This document shows, piece after piece, positions 9,536-17,189 of a stretch of 64,000 nucleotides of DNA (positions are counted from its first letter, which is position 1; the number at the start of each line of letters is the position of its first letter). The notes below the pieces were generated by a model. It saw only the letters and a program-made list of their open reading frames with translations, searched no databases and had not been told where the DNA came from. The stretch is from CAVZOY01 sp963777095 (GTDB taxonomy: Bacteria; Actinomycetota; Actinomycetes; Mycobacteriales; Geodermatophilaceae): the NCBI GenBank assembly GCA_963777095.1, contig CAVZOY010000002.1, positions 744,001 to 808,000 on the forward strand, read 5' to 3'. Position numbers and translations under genes: made by a program.

Positions 9536-9733
9536 TCAGGGGTCGAGCTTGCCCTCGAGGTCGCGGAGCACCGCCCGGGCGCAGTCGGGGCACAGCGCCC
9601 GGACGTCGGTCGACCGGGGGGCGGTCGAACCTGTGGGCCGGGGCGGCGTCGACACCGACCACCCGAGCGCGACGTCGGCGGGTGTGCCCACGCGTCGGCA
9701 GTGGGCGCACGTCAACCGTTCCGGCGCACTCAC
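9536..9733 (-). CDS. Small two-CxxC zinc-finger-like protein
   Basis: A 65-residue hypothetical protein with CAHC near residue 8 and CPDC near residue 51, able to bind one zinc, separated by a Ser/Pro/Thr-rich stretch. The start is GTG 9733 or GTG 9742. It ends ten bases from the end of the ABC1 gene, tail to tail. No function can be assigned. Confidence 0.5.
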   Translation of the reverse strand: MSAPERLTCAHCRRVGTPADVALGWSVSTPPRPTGSTAPRSTDVRALCPDCARAVLRDLEGKLDP

Positions 9734-9767
9734 GCCGTCCACCCTGCCGCAGTGCCGCCTGTCCTGG

Positions 9768-9801
9768 CTCATCTGGTGGGGACGTGCCTCATCTGGTGGG
9801 G
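9768..9801. repeat. Two direct repeats of CTCATCTGGTGGGG
   Basis: The 14-mer occurs at 9768-9781 and 9788-9801, a 20-bp period (two helical turns). It lies 35-68 bases upstream of the small zinc-finger gene on the minus strand, a plausible operator position. No known regulator is assigned. Confidence 0.4.
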
Positions 9802-9883
9802 TCCAGGCTCAGCGTCGATCGTGAGGCAGGGCCCCTCATGATCAGTCGTCACCTGATCACCATTCAGCCCCGGAAAGGACAGG

Positions 9884-9924
9884 AGGCCGGGTCCGGACGC
9901 ACCGGGAGCGTCCGGACCCGGCCT
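9884..9924 (-). terminator. Terminator ending the whiB7 transcript
   Basis: A perfect 17-bp inverted repeat (9884-9900 with 9908-9924, 7-base loop) begins 40 bases past the last stop codon of the whiB7 unit. On the minus strand it is followed by CCTGTCCTTTCC, so it has a weak pyrimidine tail. Confidence 0.7.
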
Positions 9925-9963
9925 CGACCGGGATGGGCGGCGGACCGCCCGGGAGGGCCACCG

Positions 9964-10128
9964 TCAGACGACGGCGGCGTTGGCCCGCGCGGCACGCCGC
10001 GCCGCGCGCTCGGCGCGACGGGCGGCCTTGCGGGCGAGATAGAGCCGACGGGCGCGCGCGGCGACCTCGGCCTCGGCCATCAGCTCGCGACTGCGGCTGG
10101 CGGCCAGCTCGGACTCGAGCAGCGTCAT
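9964..10128 (-). CDS. Small Arg/Ala-rich helical protein downstream of whiB7
   Basis: A 54-residue protein, acidic and helical at the N-terminus and strongly basic at the C-terminus (KAARRAERAARRAARA). The ATG at 10128 has AAGGAAG correctly spaced upstream, so translation is credible. It follows whiB7 by 89 bases on the same strand and ends before a strong terminator, so it is probably co-transcribed and co-induced. Function unknown. Confidence 0.55.
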   Translation of the reverse strand: MTLLESELAASRSRELMAEAEVAARARRLYLARKAARRAERAARRAARANAAVV

Positions 10129-10217
10129 GGCAGGACTTCCTTCTGGGTCTTCGGGAAACCGGGCCGTCGGGCGACGGGTCCGGCAGGGTTTCGGTTGGGT
10201 GGTCGGGTCGGGACGGG

Positions 10218-10565
10218 TCACGCCGCGGCGACCTCCTTGCGGGGACGTCCCCGCGGCCGCTTGCGGGCGATGACCACGCCGCGCTCGAAGATCTCGCCGC
10301 CCCAGACACCCCACGGCTCGCCGCGGTCGAGTGCGCCGGCCAGGCAGGCGCTCCTGACCGGGCAGTCGGCGCAGAGCGCCTTGGCCGCCTCGAGCTGTGC
10401 CGGGGACTCGGCGAACCACAGGTCGGGGTCCTCGACCCGGCACGGCAGGGGTCGCCGCACCGGGGCCGGGGTCACCGGCGTCCGCGGTCGCCTCGGGGGC
10501 ACACCGCCTGTCCGGGGGAGCCCGGTTCGGCGGTGGGACGTCGGGCGGACGATCGTCTGCTGCAC
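10218..10565 (-). CDS. whiB7: WhiB7 iron-sulfur transcription factor
   Basis: A 115-residue WhiB-family protein. Four cysteines expected to hold a 4Fe-4S cluster are present: one in LPCRVEDPDLWF and three in ALCADCPVRSAC. The G[V/I]WGG turn appears as GVWGGEIFERG, and the C-terminus ends in the AT-hook RGRPRK that marks WhiB7 among WhiB paralogues. WhiB7 binds the primary sigma factor and AT-rich DNA next to the -35 box to switch on intrinsic resistance to ribosome-targeting drugs, including its own gene. The GTG at 10565 follows GAGGAGG. A long leader with a terminator lies upstream. The order ABC1 kinase, whiB7, uvrD2 is conserved in mycobacteria. Confidence 0.88.
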   Translation of the reverse strand: MQQTIVRPTSHRRTGLPRTGGVPPRRPRTPVTPAPVRRPLPCRVEDPDLWFAESPAQLEAAKALCADCPVRSACLAGALDRGEPWGVWGGEIFERGVVIARKRPRGRPRKEVAAA

Positions 10566-10646
10566 TGCCGCTCCTCCTCGTACTCGTCTCTGCGACGGCC
10601 GGCGGTGGGCCCGCCGACCGGTGGTCGGGGCCGGGTGCCGCGGAGG

Positions 10647-10687
10647 AAACGAAAAGGCCGCGGATCCCGGGTTCGGGATCCGCGGCC
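10647..10687 (-). terminator. whiB7 leader attenuator (intrinsic terminator)
   Basis: A perfect 14-bp stem (10656-10669 with 10674-10687, 4-base loop) is followed on the minus strand by TTTTCGTTT, a good intrinsic terminator. It lies about 80 bases before the whiB7 start and 25 bases after the upstream ORF stop. The 8-mer CGGGATCC at 10738-10745, minus strand, can pair with GGATCCCG in its 5' arm, giving an alternative anti-terminator. Confidence 0.85.
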
Positions 10688-10711
10688 TCGAGGAGGTCCG
10701 GTCGGGCTGTG

Positions 10712-10975
10712 TTAGCCCGGCGGCCGTCTCGAGGAATGGATCCCGAGGGTGGTGACGTCGGTGTGGAACTTGTCGTTGGCGATGACGCCGGTGGTGGGGA
10801 GCTGCATGGCCGCCTGAGGGACGACCGTGTCGACGACGGAGCCGCCGAAGGGCAGACCGGTCCCCTGGTACGGAGCCGTGAACGCCTCGGGGGCCCGCCG
10901 ATCGCAGCGCGGGCGCACGACGAGGCCCTCAGCCGGCAGCCCGGCGGGGGCCTCGGTCCACGAGAAAGTGATCAT
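10712..10975 (-). CDS. 87-codon ORF in the whiB7 leader
   Basis: The ATG at 10975 has an excellent AAGGAGG ribosome site and the frame uses GC-rich third positions, so it is very likely translated. The product begins MITFSWTEAPAGLPAEG, has no membrane segment or recognised domain, and ends SSRRPPG, including a Pro-Pro-Gly triplet that can slow ribosomes. Its last 12 codons or so contain the RNA segment that can pair with the terminator's 5' arm. It may be a regulatory uORF, a real small protein, or both. Known mycobacterial whiB7 uORFs are much shorter. Confidence 0.65.
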   Translation of the reverse strand: MITFSWTEAPAGLPAEGLVVRPRCDRRAPEAFTAPYQGTGLPFGGSVVDTVVPQAAMQLPTTGVIANDKFHTDVTTLGIHSSRRPPG

Positions 10976-11031
10976 CGGTCGGCCCTCCTTCCGGGCTCGG
11001 CGTGGGCGCAGCGGTGTGCGTGCGCCCGGTC

Positions 11032-11070
11032 ACCTTGGCACCGGCGTGCACGACGGGTCAAACGAATTAA
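11032..11070 (-). promoter_or_regulatory. Candidate whiB7 promoter with AT-rich WhiB7 element
   Basis: On the minus strand GTTAATTCG runs directly into TTTGACC, then 18 bases later CAAGGT. An AT-rich block abutting a -35 hexamer is the recognised target of WhiB7 autoregulation, and such a block stands out in this GC-rich DNA. The -10 match is weak. Confidence 0.5.
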
Positions 11071-11115
11071 CGGGGAAAGTTCTCGCGTGTCCTCCGCAGG
11101 GTGGAAACACCCCGA

Positions 11116-11176
11116 GAAGGACCCCGTCCTCCCCACCGCTCGCAGGCTCGCTGCGGTGCCCTGGACGGGGCCGGTC
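11116..11176 (-). repeat. Intergenic hairpin repeat, copy 1
   Basis: A 61-nt copy reading, on the minus strand, GACCGGCCCC, stem GTCC, a GCGAGCCTGCGAG centre, stem GGAC, then GGGGTCCTTC. It starts at the last bases of the uvrD2 stop codon and lies in sense orientation to that transcript. See copies at 32689 and 39926. Confidence 0.7.
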
Positions 11177-13193
11177 AGCCGCCGATCGCCTCGAGGACGC
11201 CGGCGCCGTAGAGGTCGAGCTTGCGGGCCCCGATGCCCGGGAGCGCGGACAGCTCGCGCAGGGTGCTCGGCCGTGTCTCGGCGATCGCCTGCAGCGTCGC
11301 GTCCGTGAACACGACGTAGGCCGGCACGGACGCCGACTGCGCCGTCTGGCTGCGCCACGTGCGCAGCCGCTCGAACAGCTCGCCGGCCTCGCCCTCGAGC
11401 ACGACCTTGGCGCGCTTCGCGGTGCGCCGGGCCGGCGGGGAGCTGGGCCCGGACTCCGGCGCCAGGCCGGTGAGGAAGCGGCTGCGCGGCCGGGCGCGCT
11501 TGGCCCCGGGGTTGCGGGCCAGGCTCCACGACAGCATGAGCTCCTCGCGGGCGCGGGTGATCGCGACGTAGAGCAGCCGGCGCTCCTCCTCGACGGCCTC
11601 CGGCCGCGACAGCGACTGCGCGATGGGGACGACGCCGTCGACCAGCCCGACGACGAAGACGACGTCCCACTCCAGGCCCTTGGCGGCGTGCATCGACGCC
11701 AGCGTCACGCCCTGCACCGTGGGCGCGTGCTGGGCATCGGCCCGCTCGGCCAGGTGCGCGACGAAGCGGGCGAGGTCCAGCGTCGGGTCGGCCTCGACCA
11801 GGTCGACCGCCAGGTCGACGAGTGCGGCGAGCGACTGCCAGCGGTCCCGTGCGGCGCCGCCCGGCGGCGGGCGGTGTTCGGCCCAGCCGCGGGACGCGAG
11901 CACGTCGCGCACGCTGGGCACGAGCATCCCCGGCTCGTGCCCGGCGGCCGCGGCACCGCGGAGCAGCAGGACCGCCTCGCGCACCTCCGGGCGCTCGAAG
12001 AAGCGCGCGCCTCCGCGGAGCACGTAGGGCACGCCGACCTCGGTGAGCGCGTTCTCGTAGACCTCCGACTGTGCGTTGATGCGGAACAGCACCGCGATCT
12101 CCGCCGCCGGCGTGCCGGCGTCCACGAGCGCCCGGCAGCGGGCGGCGACGGCAGCGGCCTCCGCCGGCTCGTCCGGGTGCTCGGTGAACCGGGGCTCGGG
12201 CCCGTCCGCCCGCTGGCCGAGCAGCCGCAGCCCGGGAAGCCCCTTGCGCCGTGGCGCCTGACCGATCAGCCGGTTGGCCAGCGCCACGACCTGCGGCGTG
12301 GAGCGGTAGTCGCGCTCCAGCTTCACGACCTCGGCGTCCTGATACCGGTCGGGGAAGCCCAGCAGGTAGTCCGGGTCCGCACCGGTGAACGAGTAGATCG
12401 TCTGGTTGGGGTCGCCGACGACGCAGAGTTCCGCCCGGCCGCCCAGCCACGCGTCGAGCAGCCGTTGCTGCAGCGGGTTGACGTCCTGGTACTCGTCGAC
12501 GACGAAGTGCCGGTACTGCCCGCGCACCTGGCGGGCGACGTCCGGGTGCTCCTCGAGCGCGTAGGCGGTGACCAGCAGGAGGTCCTCGAAGTCGAGGACG
12601 CCGTCGCGCTGCTTGGCCGACTCGTAGCCGGAGTACACCGCCGACACGGCGGCCGCCTCGAACGGGGGCTCGCGGCCGGCCGCCTTGGCGCGGACCGGGT
12701 AGTCGTCGGGCGTGGCGAGGGTGGTCTTGGCCCACTCGATCTCGCCGGCGAGGTCGCGCAGGCTGGTCCGGTCGGTGGTCAGCCGAGCGCGGGACGCCGC
12801 GGTCGCGACCAGCCGCAGCTTGTTCTCGACCAGGCCCGGCATCGGCCCGCCCAGGACGCGGGGGGCGAAGTAGCGCAGTTGGCGCATCGCCGCCGCGTGG
12901 AAGGTGCGCGCCTGCACCCCACCGACGCCGAGACCGGCCAACCGCGACCGCAGCTCGCCCGCAGCGCGCGCGGTGAACGTCACGGCCAGCACCTGGTCTC
13001 CCGAGTAGGCGCCGGTGTGCACGCCGTAGGCGATCCGGTGGGTGATCGTGCGCGTCTTGCCGGTGCCCGCACCCGCCAGGATGCAGACGGGCCCGGTCAC
13101 CGCCTGCGCCGCCGTGCGCTGCTCGTCGTCCAGCCCGGCGAGGACCGCCTCGGCCCCGGCGACGGGACCGGCGAGGGCGGTGGGCTGCGACAT
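11175..13193 (-). CDS. uvrD2: UvrD2-like superfamily 1 DNA helicase with HRDC domain
   Basis: A 672-residue SF1A helicase. Visible motifs are Q-motif LDDEQRTAA, Walker A GAGTGKT (about residue 42), VDEYQDVNPLQQ (Walker B, motif II), GDPNQTIYSF (III), RDYRSTPQVV (IV), SMHAAKGLEWDVV (V) and YVAITRAREEL (VI). The C-terminal HRDC-like region (LRELSALPGIGARKLD) matches mycobacterial UvrD2. The ATG at 13193 follows GGGAGG. Divergent from mycoredoxin, as in M. tuberculosis. Expected role: DNA repair and unwinding of 3'-tailed duplexes. Confidence 0.88.
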   Translation of the reverse strand: MSQPTALAGPVAGAEAVLAGLDDEQRTAAQAVTGPVCILAGAGTGKTRTITHRIAYGVHTGAYSGDQVLAVTFTARAAGELRSRLAGLGVGGVQARTFHAAAMRQLRYFAPRVLGGPMPGLVENKLRLVATAASRARLTTDRTSLRDLAGEIEWAKTTLATPDDYPVRAKAAGREPPFEAAAVSAVYSGYESAKQRDGVLDFEDLLLVTAYALEEHPDVARQVRGQYRHFVVDEYQDVNPLQQRLLDAWLGGRAELCVVGDPNQTIYSFTGADPDYLLGFPDRYQDAEVVKLERDYRSTPQVVALANRLIGQAPRRKGLPGLRLLGQRADGPEPRFTEHPDEPAEAAAVAARCRALVDAGTPAAEIAVLFRINAQSEVYENALTEVGVPYVLRGGARFFERPEVREAVLLLRGAAAAGHEPGMLVPSVRDVLASRGWAEHRPPPGGAARDRWQSLAALVDLAVDLVEADPTLDLARFVAHLAERADAQHAPTVQGVTLASMHAAKGLEWDVVFVVGLVDGVVPIAQSLSRPEAVEEERRLLYVAITRAREELMLSWSLARNPGAKRARPRSRFLTGLAPESGPSSPPARRTAKRAKVVLEGEAGELFERLRTWRSQTAQSASVPAYVVFTDATLQAIAETRPSTLRELSALPGIGARKLDLYGAGVLEAIGG

Positions 13194-13328
13194 GACCCCG
13201 ATCCTCCCAGCCTCCGCCGACACCCTGTGGAAGCATCCCCAGCCGGCTTGCGTTGTCCGCGACACATCGCGAGAACACCCCTGTCGGGGGGTGGACTCGG
13301 CCGACGACCGCCAGGGAGTATCTGACCG

Positions 13329-13595
13329 ATGACCGCCGCCGCCGCCTCCGTCACCATGTACACCACCACGTGGTGCGGTTACTGCTTCCGTCTGAAGAAG
13401 CTGATGCAGCGCGAGGGCATCCCGTTCGCGGAGGTCGACATCGAGGCGGACGCGAGCGCAGCCGAGATCGTGATGTCGGCCAACGGCGGCAACCGCACGG
13501 TGCCCACGCTGGTCTTCGCCGACGGCACCGCGCTGACCAACCCCAGCCTCGAGCAGGTCAAGGCCCAGCTCGAGCGAGCCGCTCAGGCAGGATGA
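13329..13595 (+). CDS. mrx1: Mycoredoxin (glutaredoxin-fold)
   Basis: An 88-residue glutaredoxin-like protein with active site TWCGYC near residues 14-19 and the cis-Pro/TVP segment RTVPTLVFADG near residue 58. Family members reduce mycothiol-protein mixed disulfides in actinobacteria. The pairing with divergent uvrD2 supports the Mrx1 assignment over NrdH. The ANTAR gene starts four bases after its stop. Confidence 0.85.
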   Translation: MTAAAASVTMYTTTWCGYCFRLKKLMQREGIPFAEVDIEADASAAEIVMSANGGNRTVPTLVFADGTALTNPSLEQVKAQLERAAQAG

Positions 13596-13598
13596 CGC

Positions 13599-14237
13599 GT
13601 GATCCCAGGTCCCCGGCCCCCCAAGGGGCATGATCGCCCCTCCGGCCGAGACCGGGGTCGCCCCGCGCACCTCGCCTCCGGGCCGGTGGTCGGCCCGCAC
13701 CTGTCCCCTGCGCTCACGCTGCCGCCCGACGGCGGCGACGTGTCGGTCACGCGCACCTCCTCGGGCTGGGCAGTCGTGACGCCGACCGGCAGCTCCGCGG
13801 TCGACGACCTCGTCGAGGGCATGTCGCTGGCCGACCTGATCGCCGAGGAGTACGGCGCCCAGCTCGAGCCCGACCGCACCACCCGCCGCTCCGCGCGCGG
13901 CCCGGGCGAGAGCGGCTCCCCGGAGGACCCGGTCGACGCCCGCGTCGCCGCCCTCGAGCGCACCGTCGCGCAGCTGGAGCACGCGCTGGCCGCCCGGGTC
14001 AGCACCGAGCGCGCGATCGGCGTGCTCGCCGAGCGGCACTGCACCACACCGCGGTCGGCCTTCGAGACCCTGCGGCGCGAGGCCCGCTCGCAGGGCCGCC
14101 CGGTGCACGAGCTCGCCCGCGAGGTGCTCGAGACACTGCCGGTCGAGGACTGCCCCGACGCCGTCGTCCTCACCGTGGCACCGCCGCCCTCCCCCGCCGG
14201 CCGGGCTCCGGAGCGGGCCGCGGAGGGCCGGCGCTGA
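13599..14237 (+). CDS. ANTAR-domain protein
   Basis: A 212-residue protein with a disordered Pro/Gly/Arg-rich N-terminus and a C-terminal three-helix ANTAR-like domain (about residues 125-190; ERAIGVLAERHCTTPRSAFE, then an Arg-rich helix). ANTAR domains bind paired RNA hairpins and act as anti-terminators. No sensor domain is visible, so it would need a partner or act alone. Internal GTG codons near residues 29-48 are possible later starts. Confidence 0.65.
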   Translation: MIPGPRPPKGHDRPSGRDRGRPAHLASGPVVGPHLSPALTLPPDGGDVSVTRTSSGWAVVTPTGSSAVDDLVEGMSLADLIAEEYGAQLEPDRTTRRSARGPGESGSPEDPVDARVAALERTVAQLEHALAARVSTERAIGVLAERHCTTPRSAFETLRREARSQGRPVHELAREVLETLPVEDCPDAVVLTVAPPPSPAGRAPERAAEGRR

Positions 14238-14884
14238 GCCGTCCGCAACCGCTCACCCCCTCGGCGCTCGCCGAGCGTCTCGCCGTCCTGCTGGCCGGCG
14301 TCCCGCCCGAGCCGGGTGCGACCGCACTGCGTGTCGCCGTCGACGGACCGGATCTCGCCGGTCCCGACGACCTCGCCGCGGCCGTGGCCGACCGCCTGCC
14401 GCCACTCGGCCGGCCCGCTGTCGTCATCCGTGCCGCGGGCTTCTACCGGCCGGCGTCGCTCCGGCTGGAGCACGGCCGTACGGACGCCGACGCGCGGTAC
14501 AGCGACTGGCTCGACGCCGGTGCGCTGACGCGCGAGGTGCTGGCTCCGGTGGGGCCCGGCGGCAGCGGCGAGTACCTGCCGGTGCTCTGGGACGTCGACC
14601 GCGACCGCTCCGCCCGGGCTGCCCGCCGCCCGATGCCGGCCGGCGGCGTGCTGTTGGTGGCCGGGCCGCTGCTGCAGGGCCTGGGACTGCCCTTCGACGT
14701 CACCGTGCACCTGCGGATCTCAGGGGCGGCACGCGCCCGACGGACGCCGCCCGAACGGGCGTGGGAGCTGCCGGCGTTCGAGCGCTACGACGACGAGGTG
14801 TCGCCGGCCGACCTGGCCGACGCCGTGGTGCTGGCCGACTCCCCGGACCGGCCCGCGCTGGTGCTCGCCGGTCGCTTCCTCTAA
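14234..14884 (+). CDS. Uridine kinase-like protein (probable CTG start)
   Basis: A 216-residue protein resembling actinobacterial uridine kinase-like proteins, with RVAVDGPDLAGPDDLA near the start and VVIRAAGFYRPASLRLEHG following. The expected P-loop GxxxxGKS is absent: VDGPDLAGPDD replaces it, so kinase activity is doubtful. The frame is open from 14234, where CTG overlaps the ANTAR stop (CTGA) and GGAGGG lies six bases upstream. The first ATG is 50 codons later, after the conserved N-terminus. I infer a CTG start. Tail-to-tail four-base overlap with nudC. Confidence 0.6.
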   Translation: MSRPQPLTPSALAERLAVLLAGVPPEPGATALRVAVDGPDLAGPDDLAAAVADRLPPLGRPAVVIRAAGFYRPASLRLEHGRTDADARYSDWLDAGALTREVLAPVGPGGSGEYLPVLWDVDRDRSARAARRPMPAGGVLLVAGPLLQGLGLPFDVTVHLRISGAARARRTPPERAWELPAFERYDDEVSPADLADAVVLADSPDRPALVLAGRFL

Positions 14885-15810
14885 AGCTCGCTCGCCACCC
14901 AGCGGTCGATGATGTACCGGGCGATGGACACCGGCGGCGGCAGCGCCGCGGGACCCTCGCCGGCGCGCAACTGGTCGCGGGTGAACCAGTGCGCCTCCTC
15001 GATCTCGGTGCGGTCGACGACCAGTTCGTCGGAGCCCTCGACCCGGGCGACGAAGCCGAGCATCAGCGACTGCGGGAACGGCCACGGCTGGCTGCCCACG
15101 TAGCGGATGTCGGTGACGGTCAGCCCGACCTCCTCGGCCACCTCGCGGGCGACCGCGGCCTCGGCGGACTCCCCGGGCTCGACGAAGCCGGCAAGGATCG
15201 AGAACCGCCCCGGCGGCCAGGCCGCCTGGCGGCCGAGGACGAGGCGGTCGGCACCGTCGTGGACGAGCATGATCACCGCGGGGTCGGTGCGCGGGAAGAA
15301 GGCCGTTCCGTCGGTGGGGTCGCGCTGCACCCAGCCGGCCTGTTCGACCGTGGTGGCGGCCCCGGTCAGCGGGCTGAAGCGGTGCCGCTCGTGCCACTGG
15401 AGGATCGCGACGGCCTGGGCCAGCAGACCGGCATCGAGGTCGTCGAGGTCGGCGCCGAGCTCGCGCAGCCCGGCCCAGCGGTCGAGCGGCCGGCCGTTGA
15501 CCGTCAGTGCCGGTTCGCCGCGCACCGCTGCGTACGGAACGCCGTCGGCCTCCCCGAGGAACACCGCTCCCTTCGGGAGCTCGGGCTGCTCGTCCCACAC
15601 CAACCGCGGAGCCGCGTCGCCCTCGGCGACCGGCACGGTGCCCTCGGCGGTGACGGTGAGCACCCGCACGGTCCGGCCCTGTACCGGGTCCGGCAGCGAG
15701 CGGGCGGAGTGACTGCGGTCGTGCGCGACGCGCGACAGCACGGGCACCGGTCCGCGGGTGGGCGGGCTCTCGACCGGCTCCTGCGAATCGCGCAGTTCCT
15801 GCTCGCTCAC
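14881..15810 (-). CDS. nudC: NAD(+) diphosphatase NudC
   Basis: A 309-residue Nudix hydrolase that would cleave NADH/NAD+ to NMN(H) and AMP. It has the Nudix box GFVEPGESAEAAVAREVAEE near residue 195 and the NudC-specific SQPWPFPQS downstream. The zinc-ribbon cysteines found in E. coli NudC are missing. The ATG at 15810 overlaps the stop of the upstream M16 gene by four bases, so the three genes to 18496 form one operon. Confidence 0.85.
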   Translation of the reverse strand: MSEQELRDSQEPVESPPTRGPVPVLSRVAHDRSHSARSLPDPVQGRTVRVLTVTAEGTVPVAEGDAAPRLVWDEQPELPKGAVFLGEADGVPYAAVRGEPALTVNGRPLDRWAGLRELGADLDDLDAGLLAQAVAILQWHERHRFSPLTGAATTVEQAGWVQRDPTDGTAFFPRTDPAVIMLVHDGADRLVLGRQAAWPPGRFSILAGFVEPGESAEAAVAREVAEEVGLTVTDIRYVGSQPWPFPQSLMLGFVARVEGSDELVVDRTEIEEAHWFTRDQLRAGEGPAALPPPVSIARYIIDRWVASEL

Positions 15811-17189
15811 TCCTGCGCGGTCCCGCCCGCGGCCGCCGCCTCAGCGTCCGCGGCCCCGCTGACCTCGACCGGGCCCAGCGTGCGCAGCGGCTCGGCCACC
15901 ACGCCCGCGTCGCCGACGACCACAGCGGTCAGCACGCCCGGGGCGAGGTAGCGGCGGGCCGCCTCCTGCAGCTCGTCGACGGTGACCCGGGTGAGCGCGC
16001 GCTGGTGCTCGGCGAGCCAGTCGGCCGGCAGCCCGGAGCCGACCAGCGCCGACAAGGTGCTGGCCAGGCCGGCGTGGGTGGCCGTCGTGAGCGCCATGCT
16101 GCCGAGCACGTACCGACGGGCGCCGTCCAGCTCGGCCTCCGACACCGGGGTGAGGGCCATCCGGGACAGCTCGTACATCGTCTCCAGCAGCGCCGGTCCG
16201 GTCACCTCGGTGGCGACGTCGGCCTCCACGAGGACCGACGACGACGCCGACTGGTGGTCGACGGTGCTCCGCGGGCTGTAGCTGTAGCCGCGGCGCTCGC
16301 GGATGTTCTCGACCAGCCGGGACGAGAAGTAGCCGCCGTAGATCATGTTGGCCAGCCGGGCCGCGGCGAGATCGGGATCGGTGCGCTGCGGCGCCGGCCC
16401 GCCCAGGCGAAGGTTCGACTGCACGGCGCCCGGCCGGTCGACGAGCTGCAGCGCGGGGTGACGGAGTTCCTCGACGGGCGGCGCCTCGACGGCGGCGCCG
16501 GTGGCCGACCAGGCGTCCATCGCGCGGGCGACGGCGTCAGTGGCCTCGGCCGGGTCGAGCTCGCCGACGAGGACCAGCGTGCTGCCGGCGGGAAGGATCC
16601 GGTCGGCGTGCAGCGAGCGCAGCGCGTCGCCGTCCACGGCGGCCACGAGCTCCGCCGGCGGGAGGGTGAGCGCGTACGGATGGTCGCCGTACCGGCGGGT
16701 GGCCAGCGCCGCGCGGGCGATGACCGACGGCTGCGACCGGGCGATGGTGACCCGCTCGACGACGCGGTCGCGCTCGCCCTCGACCTGGTCGTCGGGGTAG
16801 GTCGCCGTCGTCAGCAGCTCGGCGACCAGGTCGAGGACCGGGCCGAGACCGCCGGGCAGCAGCGTGGTGCCCATGACCAGGCGGTCGGGGTCGCTGGACA
16901 CCGAGAGCTCGGCGCCGTGGCCCTGCAGCAGCTGGGCGATGCCGGTCTGGTCGCGCCGCTCGGTGCCCAGCAGCAGCGCGCCGGCCAGGACCGCGGTCTG
17001 CGCCGTGTGCAGCGGCGCCTCCGCGGGGCCGGTGGCCGCGAAGGGCACCCGGAGCCGCAGCTCGATCAGCGGCACGCCGGGTCGTGGGACGACGACCACG
17101 CGGAGGCCGTGGGGCAGCGTGGCCTCGGAGACCTCCGGAACCGGCTGCGGGCGCGGCTCACCGAGCGGCGGGACGAGGGTTGCGGTCAC
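15807..17189 (-). CDS. M16-family peptidase, inactive-type subunit
   Basis: A 460-residue M16 (pitrilysin/processing-peptidase) homologue. It has the two-domain M16 layout and ends with the Arg/Tyr-bearing segment ENIRERRGYSYSPRS near residue 290. The zinc motif HxxEH is lacking at the expected N-terminal place. It overlaps the active M16 gene by four bases, so the two probably form a heterodimer in which this chain contributes the substrate-binding Arg/Tyr pair. Confidence 0.8.
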   Translation of the reverse strand: MTATLVPPLGEPRPQPVPEVSEATLPHGLRVVVVPRPGVPLIELRLRVPFAATGPAEAPLHTAQTAVLAGALLLGTERRDQTGIAQLLQGHGAELSVSSDPDRLVMGTTLLPGGLGPVLDLVAELLTTATYPDDQVEGERDRVVERVTIARSQPSVIARAALATRRYGDHPYALTLPPAELVAAVDGDALRSLHADRILPAGSTLVLVGELDPAEATDAVARAMDAWSATGAAVEAPPVEELRHPALQLVDRPGAVQSNLRLGGPAPQRTDPDLAAARLANMIYGGYFSSRLVENIRERRGYSYSPRSTVDHQSASSSVLVEADVATEVTGPALLETMYELSRMALTPVSEAELDGARRYVLGSMALTTATHAGLASTLSALVGSGLPADWLAEHQRALTRVTVDELQEAARRYLAPGVLTAVVVGDAGVVAEPLRTLGPVEVSGAADAEAAAAGGTAQE

